A stretch of DNA of 64,000 nt from Caulobacterales bacterium. Lineage in GTDB: Bacteria > Pseudomonadota > Alphaproteobacteria > Caulobacterales > Caulobacteraceae. Under the pieces are notes generated by a model. It did not search any database, had not been told where the DNA came from, and was given only the letters and a program-made list of their open reading frames with translations. The position numbers were made by a program, and so were the translations under genes. This document shows, in pieces, positions 52,426 to 63,684 of this stretch (the stretch's first letter is position 1; every line of letters begins with the position of its first letter). The DNA lies in contig JAEKKJ010000011.1 of the NCBI GenBank assembly GCA_019510435.1, positions 1-64,000 on the forward strand, given 5' to 3'.

Positions 52426-53361
52426 TCAGGCCGGGAACAGGGCGTTCAGCCGCTCGGCGGCCTTGTCGGCGCGGACGTGGTCCAGCAGCCATTCCCGGAA
52501 GGCGGCGATCTTGCGGGCGCGGCGGCGGTCGCGGGGATAGACCAGCCAGTAGCTGCGCTCGCCGCCGAAATAGATCTCGAACGGCTGGGCCAGGCGGCCA
52601 GCGGCAAGCTCGGCCGCGAACATCACCGGCGAGCCGATGCCGCTCTCGCCCCGCGCCATGGCGGCGGTCACCTCCACCACCTGATTGTCGGCGGCCAACC
52701 GCGGCGCCCCGGAGGCCGGCGCGACGGGCGCGGCGACGCCGGCGGCGGCGAACCAGGCGCTCCACTCCAGGTCGGAGCCCACGCGCGGGGCGTCCAGCAA
52801 CGCCGCGGGGTCCGGCGGATCGCCCAGCTGCGCCAGCGCGGACGGCGCCGAGAGCACCGTCTGGGCCGCCGGAAACAGCCGCACCGACTCCATGCCGGCC
52901 CATTCGCCCGCCGCGGCGGTGCGGATGCCGACGTCGGCCTCCTCGCGCAGCAGGTCGACGAGGCGGGTGCTGGTGTCGAGCCGCACCGCGATCTCCGGAT
53001 GCTCCAGCTGGAACGCGCCGAGGCGCCCCGCCAGCCACTGGGTGGCGAAGGTGTGGGCGGTGGTGATGTTGAGAATCCCCGCCCCGGTGTCGGAGAGGTC
53101 GCCCACCGCGGCGCGCAAGGCGCTCATGGCCTCGGTGGCGGCGCGGGCCAGGCGCTCGCCCGCGGCGGTGAGCGTCACCTCCCGCGGCAGGCGGCGGAAC
53201 AGGGGCCGGTCCAGCCGCTGCTCCAGGGCCTTCACCTGCCAGCTGACCGCCGCCTGGGTCATGCCCAGCTCCTCGGCGGCGCGGGTGAAGCTGCCGAGGC
53301 GCGCGGCCGCCTCGAAGACGCGGATCGCCGAAAGCGGCAGGGATGCGAGCGGATCGGCCAT
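52426..53361 (-). CDS. LysR-family transcriptional regulator (GcvA-like)
   Basis: A 311-residue regulator. The winged helix-turn-helix is LSAIRVFEAAARLGSFTRAA, then EELGMTQAAVSWQVKALEQR. The effector-binding domain follows from about 90. Its GcvA-type N-terminus (LPPLNALRAFEAAARHLSFT class) and lack of other features match regulators of small-molecule metabolism. The small gene at 53462 is divergent from it by 100 bases and may be a target. Confidence 0.92.
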   Translation of the reverse strand: MADPLASLPLSAIRVFEAAARLGSFTRAAEELGMTQAAVSWQVKALEQRLDRPLFRRLPREVTLTAAGERLARAATEAMSALRAAVGDLSDTGAGILNITTAHTFATQWLAGRLGAFQLEHPEIAVRLDTSTRLVDLLREEADVGIRTAAAGEWAGMESVRLFPAAQTVLSAPSALAQLGDPPDPAALLDAPRVGSDLEWSAWFAAAGVAAPVAPASGAPRLAADNQVVEVTAAMARGESGIGSPVMFAAELAAGRLAQPFEIYFGGERSYWLVYPRDRRRARKIAAFREWLLDHVRADKAAERLNALFPA

Positions 53362-53461
53362 AAGCTGTCCTTATGGGTACAGCAGGAGAACCCCGTTTGT
53401 CGAGGGGCGCTCAAGCCCTCATCTTCCTCTCACCAAGCAAGCCGTGCCAGAGGAGGCCGCC

Positions 53462-53611
53462 ATGGAAGAGATGCACCGGATCCATAAGGAGGTTCCGTTC
53501 GGCTACTGGGTGCTGTGGGTGGAGCCCGCCTTCCGCGCCCTGCGCCGCAAATGGCGCGAACGCCGGGCGCTGGCCCACCGGACCCACGACCGTGTGATGG
53601 CGATGCGCTGA
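53462..53611 (+). CDS. Small basic protein, 49 residues
   Basis: MEEMHRIHKEVPFGYWVLWV, then an Arg-rich helix (RALRRKWRERRALAHRTHDR). A near-consensus AGAGGAGG ribosome-binding site precedes the ATG by 5 bases, which supports a real gene. The family is unknown. It is divergent from the LysR gene and ends 6 bases before a dispersed repeat. Confidence 0.6.
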   Translation: MEEMHRIHKEVPFGYWVLWVEPAFRALRRKWRERRALAHRTHDRVMAMR

Positions 53612-53616
53612 GAAAA

Positions 53617-53756
53617 TCCCTCCTCTTTAGGGGAGGGTGGCGCAAGCCGAAGGCGACGCGACGGGTGGGGAATGATCGACCAGGCTCGGCGTCCGGTCGT
53701 CGCTTCCCCACCCTGCCCGCCCGTGGCGGGCTGTCCCTCCCCATAAAGGGGAGGGA
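53617..53756. repeat. Dispersed hairpin-ended repeat, copy 2
   Basis: 140 bases with ends TCCCTCCTCTTTAGGGGAGG and TCCCTCCCCATAAAGGGGAG. The interior GCGACGCGACGGGTGGGGAA and CCACCCTGCCCGCCC closely match copy 3. It fills the gap between the convergent small gene and nadE. Confidence 0.9.
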
Positions 53757-53758
53757 AA

Positions 53759-55804
<2,046 letters not shown>

Positions 55805-55822
55805 GATCGGCTCCGGCCCGGT

Positions 55823-55841
55823 TATGCTCACTTTGAGCATA
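55823..55841. promoter_or_regulatory. Perfect palindrome upstream of nadE (candidate operator)
   Basis: TATGCTCA-CTT-TGAGCATA: 8-bp arms, 3-base centre, ending 19 bases upstream of the GTG start. It looks like a repressor site. I recall that NadQ-type regulators of NAD synthesis in alphaproteobacteria use a palindrome of this kind, but I am not certain of the consensus. Confidence 0.6.
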
Positions 55842-55866
55842 TATAGGCTGCAGACCCCGAAAGCTA

Positions 55867-56007
55867 TCCCTCCCCTTCATAGGGAGGGTGGCGCGAGCCG
55901 CAGGCGGCGCGACGGGTGGGGAATGGTCGACCGGGCTCAGCGTCCGGTCATGGCCGCCCCACCCTGCCCGCCCTTGGCGGGCTGTCCCTCCCCATGAAGG
56001 GGAGGGA
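55867..56007. repeat. Dispersed hairpin-ended repeat, copy 3
   Basis: 141 bases, closest to copy 2 (interior GGCGGCGCGACGGGTGGGGA and CCACCCTGCCCGCCCTTGGC). Unlike copies 1 and 2 it lies between two genes on the same strand (dksA upstream, nadE downstream). Confidence 0.9.
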
Positions 56008-56016
56008 TAAGGCTCG

Positions 56017-56445
56017 TCAGTCGTCGCGGTGGACGCGTTCGCGGCGCTCGTGCCGCTCCTGGGCTTCCAGGCTGAGGGTGGCGATCGGGCGCGCCTCGAG
56101 GCGGGCGACGCCGATCGGCTCACCGGTCTCTTCGCAGAAGCCGTACGAGCCGTCCTCGATCCGGCGCAAGGCCTCGTCGATCTTCGAAATCAACTTCCGC
56201 TGGCGATCCCGGGTACGGAGTTCAAGAGCCCGATCAGTCTCCGACGACGCTCGATCGGCGAGGTCCGGATGGTTCTCGGTCTCTTTCTGGAGGTGGGACA
56301 GCGTCTCGCGAGATTCGCGAAGGATGTCTTCTTTCCACATCAAGAGCTTCTGCTTGAAATACTCAAGCTGACGCTCGTTCATGAATTCCTCGTCCTCGGA
56401 AGGACGATATTCAGGACCCTCAGCCAGAACTGTGGCTGTCTTCAT
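56017..56445 (-). CDS. dksA: DksA-type RNA polymerase-binding factor
   Basis: A 142-residue regulator of stringent-response transcription with ppGpp. The N-terminal coiled coil runs over about 20-100 (LEYFKQKLLMWKEDILRESR), with two acidic residues near its tip (HPDLADRASSETD). The C-terminal region GSYGFCEETGEPIGVARLEA, then RPIATLSLEAQERHERRE, has a single Cys where E. coli DksA has four zinc ligands. This is the usual alphaproteobacterial zinc-poor form as I recall it. The start is MKTATVLAEG at 56445. Confidence 0.92.
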   Translation of the reverse strand: MKTATVLAEGPEYRPSEDEEFMNERQLEYFKQKLLMWKEDILRESRETLSHLQKETENHPDLADRASSETDRALELRTRDRQRKLISKIDEALRRIEDGSYGFCEETGEPIGVARLEARPIATLSLEAQERHERRERVHRDD

Positions 56446-56537
56446 GAAAACCTCACGCCCCTGGGAACCCTGAGACACGCGCCGGCTGTATATCAAAACA
56501 AGGCATGGTTTCAACGTCGCCGGCAGGCCCAGGGCGT

Positions 56538-56972
56538 TTAGGCCGCACGCGACGCCATCTCCAGCTTGGCAAGCTCAACCGCAGCGCGCGTCTCGATTTC
56601 GTCGAGGAGGCCCTCCAGCTTGGGGTCCTCCGTCGCAGCGCGCTGCTCGCGGATGGTGCGCCCGAGGCGCTCCAGCTGAGCCTGGCTGAGCTCTCCGCCC
56701 AGCAGCGCAATCTTGATGTCGTCCAGTTCGTCCAGCAGGCGGCTGGCGCGGCGCACCGAGCGCCGGCGCCGTTCCGTGGGCGATTCGACGTCCTGCAGGG
56801 CCAGCAGGGCTTCGACGCCCATGACGCCCGCGACGCCGCTGACCGAGGCCGCCGGCGCAGCCGCGGTCGGGCCAGCGCCGCCGGCGATCCGGAAGCCCCC
56901 CTCGCTCGCGCCGCTCCGGGCCGCCTTGGGCCCGGCGGCGGGCGTCATGCCGCCCGTTCCGGTGACCTTCAT
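56538..56972 (-). CDS. fliX: Flagellar assembly regulator FliX
   Basis: A 144-residue trans-acting factor that, in Caulobacter, links class II flagellar assembly to FlbD activation of sigma-54 promoters. The N-terminus MKVTGTGGMTPAAGP and a helical C-terminal half (LDELDDIKIALLGGELSQAQ and the final ETRAAVELAKLEMA) match FliX. It is divergent from flgI, exactly as in Caulobacter. Confidence 0.9.
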   Translation of the reverse strand: MKVTGTGGMTPAAGPKAARSGASEGGFRIAGGAGPTAAAPAASVSGVAGVMGVEALLALQDVESPTERRRRSVRRASRLLDELDDIKIALLGGELSQAQLERLGRTIREQRAATEDPKLEGLLDEIETRAAVELAKLEMASRAA

Positions 56973-57025
56973 GGTGGGGGACGCCTACCCTCAAAACGCT
57001 TCTGGGTCACCTTTACCGGCTAAAC

Positions 57026-57041
57026 TTGCAGCATGGTTAAC
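57026..57041 (+). promoter_or_regulatory. Candidate CtrA-like or FlbD (ftr) site between fliX and flgI
   Basis: TTGC-N7-TTAAC is a degenerate CtrA box. The overlapping CCGGCTAAACTTGC resembles the FlbD ftr core and lies about 90-100 bases from the sigma-54 promoter. The two readings cannot be separated by eye. Confidence 0.35.
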
Positions 57042-57114
57042 GGGCGGCACATTCTGCCTAGGCCGATCCGGTCGCGGGCGCCCCTCGCCCGCTGTATTTG
57101 CTGGTGTTTTGGCC

Positions 57115-57130
57115 TGGCACGGATCTCGCG
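57115..57130 (+). promoter_or_regulatory. Sigma-54 promoter of flgI
   Basis: TGGCACGGATCTCGCG matches TGGCACG-N4-TTGC(A/T), with the invariant GG and GC exactly spaced, 37 bases upstream of the flgI start. Caulobacter flgI is sigma-54/FlbD controlled. Confidence 0.8.
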
Positions 57131-57166
57131 TGGGCCGCGGGCGAACAATTACGTCCGAAGGTCCCG

Positions 57167-58279
57167 ATGCGTCCGATGCGCTTCCTCTCCGCCCTGGTCC
57201 TGGCCCTGAGTCTCGGCGCCATTGCCGGCCCCGCCTTCGCGAAGTCCCGCATCAAGGACATCGTCGAGTTCGAGGGGGTGCGCCAGAACCAGCTGGTGGG
57301 CTACGGTATCGTGGTCGGCCTGAACGGCACCGGCGACGCCCTGCGCAATGCGCCCTTCACCAAGCAGAGCCTGGAGGCGATGCTGGAGCGGCTGGGCGTC
57401 AACACCCGCGACGCGAACCTCAACACCAAGAACGTGGCCGCGGTGATGGTCACCGCCAACCTGCCGGCCTTCGCCGCGCCGGGCGCGCGGATCGACGCTA
57501 CGGTCTCCGCCCTGGGCGACTCCAAGAGCCTGCTGGGCGGCACCCTGCTGGTCACCCCGCTGCTGGGCGCCGACGGCCAGGCCTATGCGGTGGCCCAGGG
57601 CACGGTCCAGACCGGCTCGGTCAGCGCCGGCGGCGCCTCGGGCTCCACCATCACCAAGGGCGTGCCCACCGCGGGCCGCATCGCCGGCGGGGCCAGCGTC
57701 GAGCGCGAGGTCAACTTCCAGCTGGCCTCGATGGGCGTCCTGCGCATGACCCTGCGCAACCCCGACTTCACCACCGCCCGCCGCATCGCCGACGTGGTCA
57801 ACGCCGCCTTCCCCGGCACGGCCATGGCCGAGAACCCCACCATCGTGTCCCTGCGCCCGCCGGCCGGGACCAACATGGTCGCCTTCATGGCCCAGGTGGA
57901 GAACCTCTCCGTCGAGCCCGACGCCCCGGCCAAGGTGGTGATCGACGAGGTGGCCGGCGTGATCGTCATGGGCGATGCGGTGCGCATCTCCACGGTGGCC
58001 ATCCAGCAGGGCAACCTCACCATCACCGTGCGCGAGCAGCCCGCGGTCAGCCAGCCCGCGCCGTTCTCCCGCGGCGGCCAGACCACGGTGGTGCCGCAGT
58101 CGGACGTCTCGGTGGACGAGGAGAAGGGCAAGCAGTTCCTGACCGTGCGGTCGGGCGCCTCGCTGGCGACCCTGGTGGCCGGTCTTAACGCCTTGGGGGT
58201 AACCCCGCGTGACATGATCTCCATCCTGCAGACCATCAAGGCCGCCGGCGCGCTGCAGGCCGAAATCGAGGTGATGTGA
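57167..58279 (+). CDS. flgI: Flagellar P-ring protein FlgI
   Basis: A 370-residue periplasmic ring protein around the flagellar rod. The signal peptide runs to about GAIAGPAFA, and mature FlgI begins KSRIKDIVEFEGVRQNQLVG. GYGIVVGLNGTGDALRNAPF, NVAAVMVTANLPAFA and the C-terminal LVAGLNALGVTPRDMISILQ are FlgI signatures. Its stop overlaps the cheL start by one base (TGATG). Confidence 0.95.
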   Translation: MRPMRFLSALVLALSLGAIAGPAFAKSRIKDIVEFEGVRQNQLVGYGIVVGLNGTGDALRNAPFTKQSLEAMLERLGVNTRDANLNTKNVAAVMVTANLPAFAAPGARIDATVSALGDSKSLLGGTLLVTPLLGADGQAYAVAQGTVQTGSVSAGGASGSTITKGVPTAGRIAGGASVEREVNFQLASMGVLRMTLRNPDFTTARRIADVVNAAFPGTAMAENPTIVSLRPPAGTNMVAFMAQVENLSVEPDAPAKVVIDEVAGVIVMGDAVRISTVAIQQGNLTITVREQPAVSQPAPFSRGGQTTVVPQSDVSVDEEKGKQFLTVRSGASLATLVAGLNALGVTPRDMISILQTIKAAGALQAEIEVM

Positions 58280-58629
58280 TGAGCTCCGCCCTGCTCTCCC
58301 CGGCCAGCGTCGCCGCGACCTTCCTGAAGCCGACCCCGACCGTGGCCCTGGGCTCCTCGCCTGCCACCGCGGCGGGCGCCGCAAACGACGCCCAGAAGGC
58401 CCGCGCCAAGGAGGCCGGCCAGAAGTTCGAGAGCCAGTTCCTCTCCTCGATGTTCCAGCAGATGTTCCAGGGCATCCAGTCGGACGGCCCGTTCGGCGGC
58501 GGGTTCGGCGAGGAGATGTTCCGCTCGGTGATGACCGACGCCATGGCCAAGCAGGTGGTCAAGGCCGGCGGCGTCGGCGTGGCCGACACCGTGCAGCGCG
58601 AGATCCTGAAGATGCAGGGGCTGAAGTGA
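58279..58629 (+). CDS. cheL: Rod-binding protein CheL (FlgJ N-terminal domain)
   Basis: A 116-residue protein equivalent to the rod-capping N-terminal half of FlgJ; QKFESQFLSSMFQQMFQGIQ and GGGFGEEMFRSVMTDAMAKQ are the family motifs. The muramidase domain of enteric FlgJ is absent, as in Caulobacter CheL. Stop and start overlap on both sides (TGATG with flgI and with flbY). Confidence 0.9.
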   Translation: MSSALLSPASVAATFLKPTPTVALGSSPATAAGAANDAQKARAKEAGQKFESQFLSSMFQQMFQGIQSDGPFGGGFGEEMFRSVMTDAMAKQVVKAGGVGVADTVQREILKMQGLK

Positions 58630-59063
58630 TGATCGATCCGACCGACCGCGTCGAACAGCTGATCCTGCTCACCGACCGGCTGACCGAGCTGATCGCCAAG
58701 CAGGCCCAGGCGTTCGAAAGCCGCCGTCCGCAGGACGCCGCGGCCCTGCTGGAAGAGACCACGCGGCTGGCGAACCTCTACCGCCACGAGTCGGCGCGCG
58801 TGCGGGCCGATCCGCGGCTGGTGTCGTCGGCGCCCAAGGAGCTGCGCCTGCGGCTGGTGCGCTCGACGGAAGCCTTCGACGCCGTCCTGGCCCGCCAGGG
58901 CCGCGCCATCGAGGCCGCCCGGGTGATCACCGAGGGCCTGGTGAAGTGCATCGCCGACGAGGTCGCCAGCCAGCGCACCCAGGGCGCCACCTACGGCGCC
59001 GCCGGCCGCCAGGCCGCCATCCCCGCCGCCGCCACCGCCATCACCCTGAACAAGCGCGCCTGA
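58629..59063 (+). CDS. flbY: Flagellar protein FlbY (FlgN-like)
   Basis: A 144-residue helical protein starting MIDPTDRVEQLILLTDRLTE. Its position after flgI and cheL matches the Caulobacter flgI-cheL-flbY operon. The helical pattern resembles FlgN-type export chaperones for hook-associated proteins. The second half ends in an Ala/Gly-rich tail. Confidence 0.85.
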   Translation: MIDPTDRVEQLILLTDRLTELIAKQAQAFESRRPQDAAALLEETTRLANLYRHESARVRADPRLVSSAPKELRLRLVRSTEAFDAVLARQGRAIEAARVITEGLVKCIADEVASQRTQGATYGAAGRQAAIPAAATAITLNKRA

Positions 59064-59105
59064 GTTTCTCAGCCATCGCGGGGGCGCCGCAGGCATCATC
59101 GATTG

Positions 59106-59180
59106 AACCGCGGAAAACGCGGAAAACGCAGAAGCGCCTGCAAGTTCGGCCTTCCGCGTCCCTCCGCGTCTTCCGCGGTT
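59106..59180. repeat. Palindromic CGCGGAAAA repeat
   Basis: AACCGCGGAAAACGCGGAAA pairs with the end of the element (CCGCGTCTTCCGCGGTT), with one mismatch. Each arm contains tandem CGCGGAAAA-type units. It lies between the convergent flbY and VOC genes. Confidence 0.75.
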
Positions 59181-59211
59181 TGAGTCTTTGACCTGCGCTG
59201 CGCGCCGAAGC

Positions 59212-59589
59212 TCAGTGCATCGTGCCGGCGACGATCTCGAGCTTGTTGCCGTCGGGGTCCAGGAGCACGGCGCCGTAGTAGCCCGCTGCGAGGTCCGGAT
59301 GCAGGCCGGCCGGCCGCACCGACGTCGCGCCATGGGCGACCGCCAGGGCGTAGGCCGTATCCACCGCCGCGCGGCTCGGCGCCGTCAACGCCAGGTGCGC
59401 GCCGCGGCCGGCCACCTGCTCGCCCGCCACCGGATAGAGGTAGAGCTGCGCAGCCAGGCCGCCGGGACCGTAGCTCAGCTCGGTGTCGGCCGCCGACACG
59501 AGGCTCGCCCCCAGGGGCGCCAGGAACGCATCGTAGAAGCGCCGCGCGGCCGCAAGGTCGCGCACGCCGAGGGACAGGTGGTCGAACAT
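59212..59589 (-). CDS. VOC-family (glyoxalase/dioxygenase-like) protein
   Basis: A 125-residue vicinal-oxygen-chelate protein. MFDHLSLGVRDLAAARRFYD gives the first His, AHLALTAPSRAAVDTAYALA follows, and YYGAVLLDPDGNKLEIVAG has the final Glu. It is of the lactoylglutathione lyase-like type seen next to metabolic genes; substrate unknown. Confidence 0.85.
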   Translation of the reverse strand: MFDHLSLGVRDLAAARRFYDAFLAPLGASLVSAADTELSYGPGGLAAQLYLYPVAGEQVAGRGAHLALTAPSRAAVDTAYALAVAHGATSVRPAGLHPDLAAGYYGAVLLDPDGNKLEIVAGTMH

Positions 59590-59682
59590 CGCGTGGGGCT
59601 CCTTCGGGCTCGACCCCAGAGCTGTGGAGGCGACGCCCCGGCCACAAGGGCCGCTTGCCTGCGACTGGCCTGGTTCAAACAG

Positions 59683-59712
59683 TTGTTTAACGCTGCGGAA
59701 GGCGCCTATTCT
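59683..59712 (+). promoter_or_regulatory. Possible promoter for the FMN-riboswitch transcript
   Basis: TTGTTT (59683-59688) and TATTCT (59707-59712) with an 18-base spacer, 31 bases before the riboswitch begins. Confidence 0.4.
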
Positions 59713-59743
59713 CACCATGCCGTCGGACAGTCCGGCGGTCTGC

Positions 59744-59924
59744 GTTCTCAGGGCGGGGTGCAACTCCCCACCGGCGGTAATGCCCTTCGAGGCCTCGGCG
59801 AGAGCTGGAGCCAAGACGGGACGAGCCCGCGGGCGCCCTCCATCGCTCCTTGCGGGCCCTGGAGGGGACGAGCAGACCCGGTGCGATCCCGGGGCCGACG
59901 GTCATAGTCCGGTTATGAGAACGG
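59744..59924 (+). promoter_or_regulatory. FMN riboswitch (RFN element)
   Basis: The aptamer core is unmistakable: TTCTCAGGGCGGGGTGCAAC, CCCCACCGGCGGTAATGCCC, the CGAGCCCGCGGGCG arm, GCAGACCCGGTGCGATCCCG, GGGCCGACGGTCATAGTCCG and the closing ATGAGAAC. It senses FMN and lies 91 bases upstream of the lumazine synthase gene. No T-tailed terminator follows, so control is probably at translation. Confidence 0.95.
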
Positions 59925-60015
59925 TCGAGTGCGAGCCGCAGGCGGATTCCGCCCTGGGCGCGTGCGCGGCCTCTCCCTGAGTCGTGGTCCTTTGAACCCG
60001 GTCAGGGAGAAGACC

Positions 60016-60549
60016 ATGACCCAACCTGCCGCCCAAATGGACAAGACGTCCACGGGCAAGACCTTCCTCGAATACCCCACCGCCAACGGCGCCTTCCGCG
60101 CCGGCCGCATCGCCTTCGTGCACGGCCTCTGGCATGGCGACATCGTCCGCGAGGCCTATGCCGGCTTCGTCGAGGAGATGGCCGTCCTCGGCTTCCCGCC
60201 CGAGGTGGTGGAGCGCTTCGAGACCCCGGGGGCGTTCGAGATCCCGCTGCACGCCCAGACCCTGGCCCGCAGCGGCCGCTACGCCGCCATCGTCGGCGCC
60301 GCCTTCGTGGTGGACGGCGGCATCTACCGCCACGAGTTCGTGGCCCAGACCGTGGTCCAGGCCCTGATGCAGGTGCAGCTGGCCACCGAGACCCCGATCT
60401 TCTCGGTGGTGCTGACGCCGCACCATTTCCACGAACACGACGCGCACCAGGGGTTCTTCCACGCCCACTTCCGGCTCAAGGGCGCCGAGGCCGCCCGCGC
60501 CTGCCATGGCACGCTGGAGAGCCTGGCGCGCCTGGCCAACGCTGCGTGA
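60016..60549 (+). CDS. ribH2: 6,7-dimethyl-8-ribityllumazine synthase, type II
   Basis: A 177-residue riboflavin biosynthesis enzyme. RIAFVHGLWHGDIVREAYAG carries the aromatic Trp of the active site. GAFEIPLHAQTLARSGRYAA, FVVDGGIYRHEFVAQTVVQA and VLTPHHFHEHDAHQGFFHAH match Brucella RibH2, a decameric paralogue with weak catalytic activity. It follows an FMN riboswitch. An N-terminal extension (MTQPAAQMDKTSTGKT) is not shared with Brucella RibH2. Confidence 0.93.
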   Translation: MTQPAAQMDKTSTGKTFLEYPTANGAFRAGRIAFVHGLWHGDIVREAYAGFVEEMAVLGFPPEVVERFETPGAFEIPLHAQTLARSGRYAAIVGAAFVVDGGIYRHEFVAQTVVQALMQVQLATETPIFSVVLTPHHFHEHDAHQGFFHAHFRLKGAEAARACHGTLESLARLANAA

Positions 60550-60554
60550 GTGCC

Positions 60555-60980
60555 ATGGAAACCTGTCTGGACGTCCCCGAGGGCTTCGAGCGGCACGACC
60601 GCAAGAGCCCGCTCACCGCGCCCTGGGAGCCGATCTGGCGACGGTTCTCAGGCGACACCGTCGTGCTGGCGATCCGCGCCGCCGAGGCCCACTGCAACGG
60701 CCGCGGCTTCGTGCATGGCGGGCTGATCTCGGCGCTCAGCGACAACGCCATGGGCCTGTCATGCGCGCGCAAGATGGGCGACCTCGCCAGCCTGGTGACA
60801 GTGAACCTCGCCGTCGACTTTCTGAGCTCGGCCAACATCGGCCAGTGGCTGGAGTTCGACACGGCGTTCATCCGCCCTGGCGGCACGCTGAGCTTCGCCC
60901 AGGCCTTCGTCACCGCCGACGGCCAGCCCTGTGCCCGGGCCAATGCGGTGTTCCGCGTGGTGCGCAAGGCGGCGGCGTGA
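60555..60980 (+). CDS. Thioesterase of the PaaI/hot-dog family
   Basis: A 141-residue hot-dog thioesterase. NGRGFVHGGLISALSDNAMG carries the catalytic loop with His and Asp. VTVNLAVDFLSSANIGQWLE completes the fold. It hydrolyses acyl-CoA; chain specificity is unknown. It starts directly after ribH2 (the GTG at 60546 overlaps its stop; ATG 60555 is chosen), so it is probably expressed under the riboswitch. Confidence 0.85.
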   Translation: METCLDVPEGFERHDRKSPLTAPWEPIWRRFSGDTVVLAIRAAEAHCNGRGFVHGGLISALSDNAMGLSCARKMGDLASLVTVNLAVDFLSSANIGQWLEFDTAFIRPGGTLSFAQAFVTADGQPCARANAVFRVVRKAAA

Positions 60981-60990
60981 GCTAGCCGTC

Positions 60991-61124
60991 GCGCCCCCTC
61001 CACCGCTTCGCGGTCCCCCTCCCCGAAGTGTTCCTTTCGGGGGAGGAACTTGGCCGCGGGCGCCAAGCTCCAGTTCCTCCCCCGCCCGCGGGGGAGGGGG
61101 ACCACGAGATGGTGGAGGGGGCGC
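60991..61124. repeat. 134-bp element with ~34-bp terminal inverted repeats
   Basis: The left end GCGCCCCCTCCACC plus GGTCCCCCTCCCC mirrors the right end (GGGGAGGGGGACC and GGTGGAGGGGGCGC), with a different 7-base loop in each. A second pair, GTTCCTTTCGGGGGAGGAAC, lies inside. It sits between convergent genes. Confidence 0.8.
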
Positions 61125-61139
61125 TGACGCCGCGCGGCG

Positions 61140-62726
<1,587 letters not shown>

Positions 62727-62900
62727 GGCGGTCCAGGGCAGCGTGGAAGGTCCGGGCGATCGGGGTTTCCAGCGCGAGCCGCATTGGCCTGCTCCTTGTG
62801 ACGAGACCCTGATCTAGGCGCCCGCCCGCTCTGGCGCAATCCGGACGCGGCGTGCGCGAGACCGATTGCCGCCAGCGGGCGACGACCGCATCTGCCGGCG

Positions 62901-63608
62901 ATGACCCTGACCGACACTCTCGCGTCCCTCGACTGGACCCGCCTGGCCGCCGACCTGGACACCCACGGCTGCGCGGTGATCCCCCGCCTGCTCGACCCGG
63001 AGGCCTGCGCGGCGGTCGCCGCCGGTTACGACCAGCCGGGTCTCTTCCGCTCCACGGTGGTGATGGCGCGCCACGGGTTCGGCCGCGGCGAGTACCGCTA
63101 CTTCGCCCATCCCCTCCCCGACCTGGTCGCCCAACTGCGGACCGGCCTCTATCCGCCGCTCGCCGCCGTCGCCAACCGCTGGGCCGAGGCCCTGGGGGAG
63201 CCCCTGCGCTTCCCGCCCAGTCACGCGGCGTTCCGCGCCCGCTGCCACGCCGCTGGCCAGACGCGGCCGACGCCCCTGCTGCTGCGCTACGGTCCGGGCG
63301 ACTACAACTGCCTGCACCAGGACCTCTACGGGGAGCACGTCTTCCCGCTGCAGGTGGCGATCCTGCTCTCCGAGCCTGGCCGCGACTTCGAAGGCGGCGA
63401 GTTCGTGCTGACCGAGCAGCGGCCGCGCATGCAGTCGCGGGCCGAGGTGGTCCCCCTGCGCCAGGGCGATGCGGTGGTCTTCCCGGTGCATCACCGCCCC
63501 GTGCAGGGCGGCCGCGGCGTCTACCGCGTCAACCTGCGCCACGGCGTCAGCCGCCTGCGGTCCGGGCGCCGCCACACCCTGGGGATCATCTTCCACGACG
63601 CGGCCTGA
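62901..63608 (+). CDS. 2-oxoglutarate/Fe(II)-dependent oxygenase (prolyl 4-hydroxylase-like)
   Basis: A 235-residue oxygenase. The iron ligands are His and Asp in YNCLHQDLYGE and the distal His in VFPVHHRPVQG; 2-oxoglutarate is bound by the later Arg (VNLRHGVSRLRSGRRHTLGI). The double-stranded beta-helix starts near residue 115. The substrate is unknown; AlkB-like and Fe/2OG hydroxylase families both contain such short forms. Confidence 0.88.
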   Translation: MTLTDTLASLDWTRLAADLDTHGCAVIPRLLDPEACAAVAAGYDQPGLFRSTVVMARHGFGRGEYRYFAHPLPDLVAQLRTGLYPPLAAVANRWAEALGEPLRFPPSHAAFRARCHAAGQTRPTPLLLRYGPGDYNCLHQDLYGEHVFPLQVAILLSEPGRDFEGGEFVLTEQRPRMQSRAEVVPLRQGDAVVFPVHHRPVQGGRGVYRVNLRHGVSRLRSGRRHTLGIIFHDAA

Positions 63609-63684
63609 AGCACGCCACATTTCAAATTAGTTAGACTCACACAAAACTATTGCGAACACCGTTTTTCATGTTAGTACGGCTTTC

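Noticed and set aside
55805..55840. ATG start of nadE at 55840
   Set aside because: It lies in a palindrome, adds residues not found in NadE, and the GTG at 55804 has a better ribosome-binding site.
59929..60015. Extended start of ribH2 within the leader after the riboswitch
   Set aside because: It begins immediately after the aptamer; family homology begins well after 60016, where an AGGGAGAAG site precedes the ATG.
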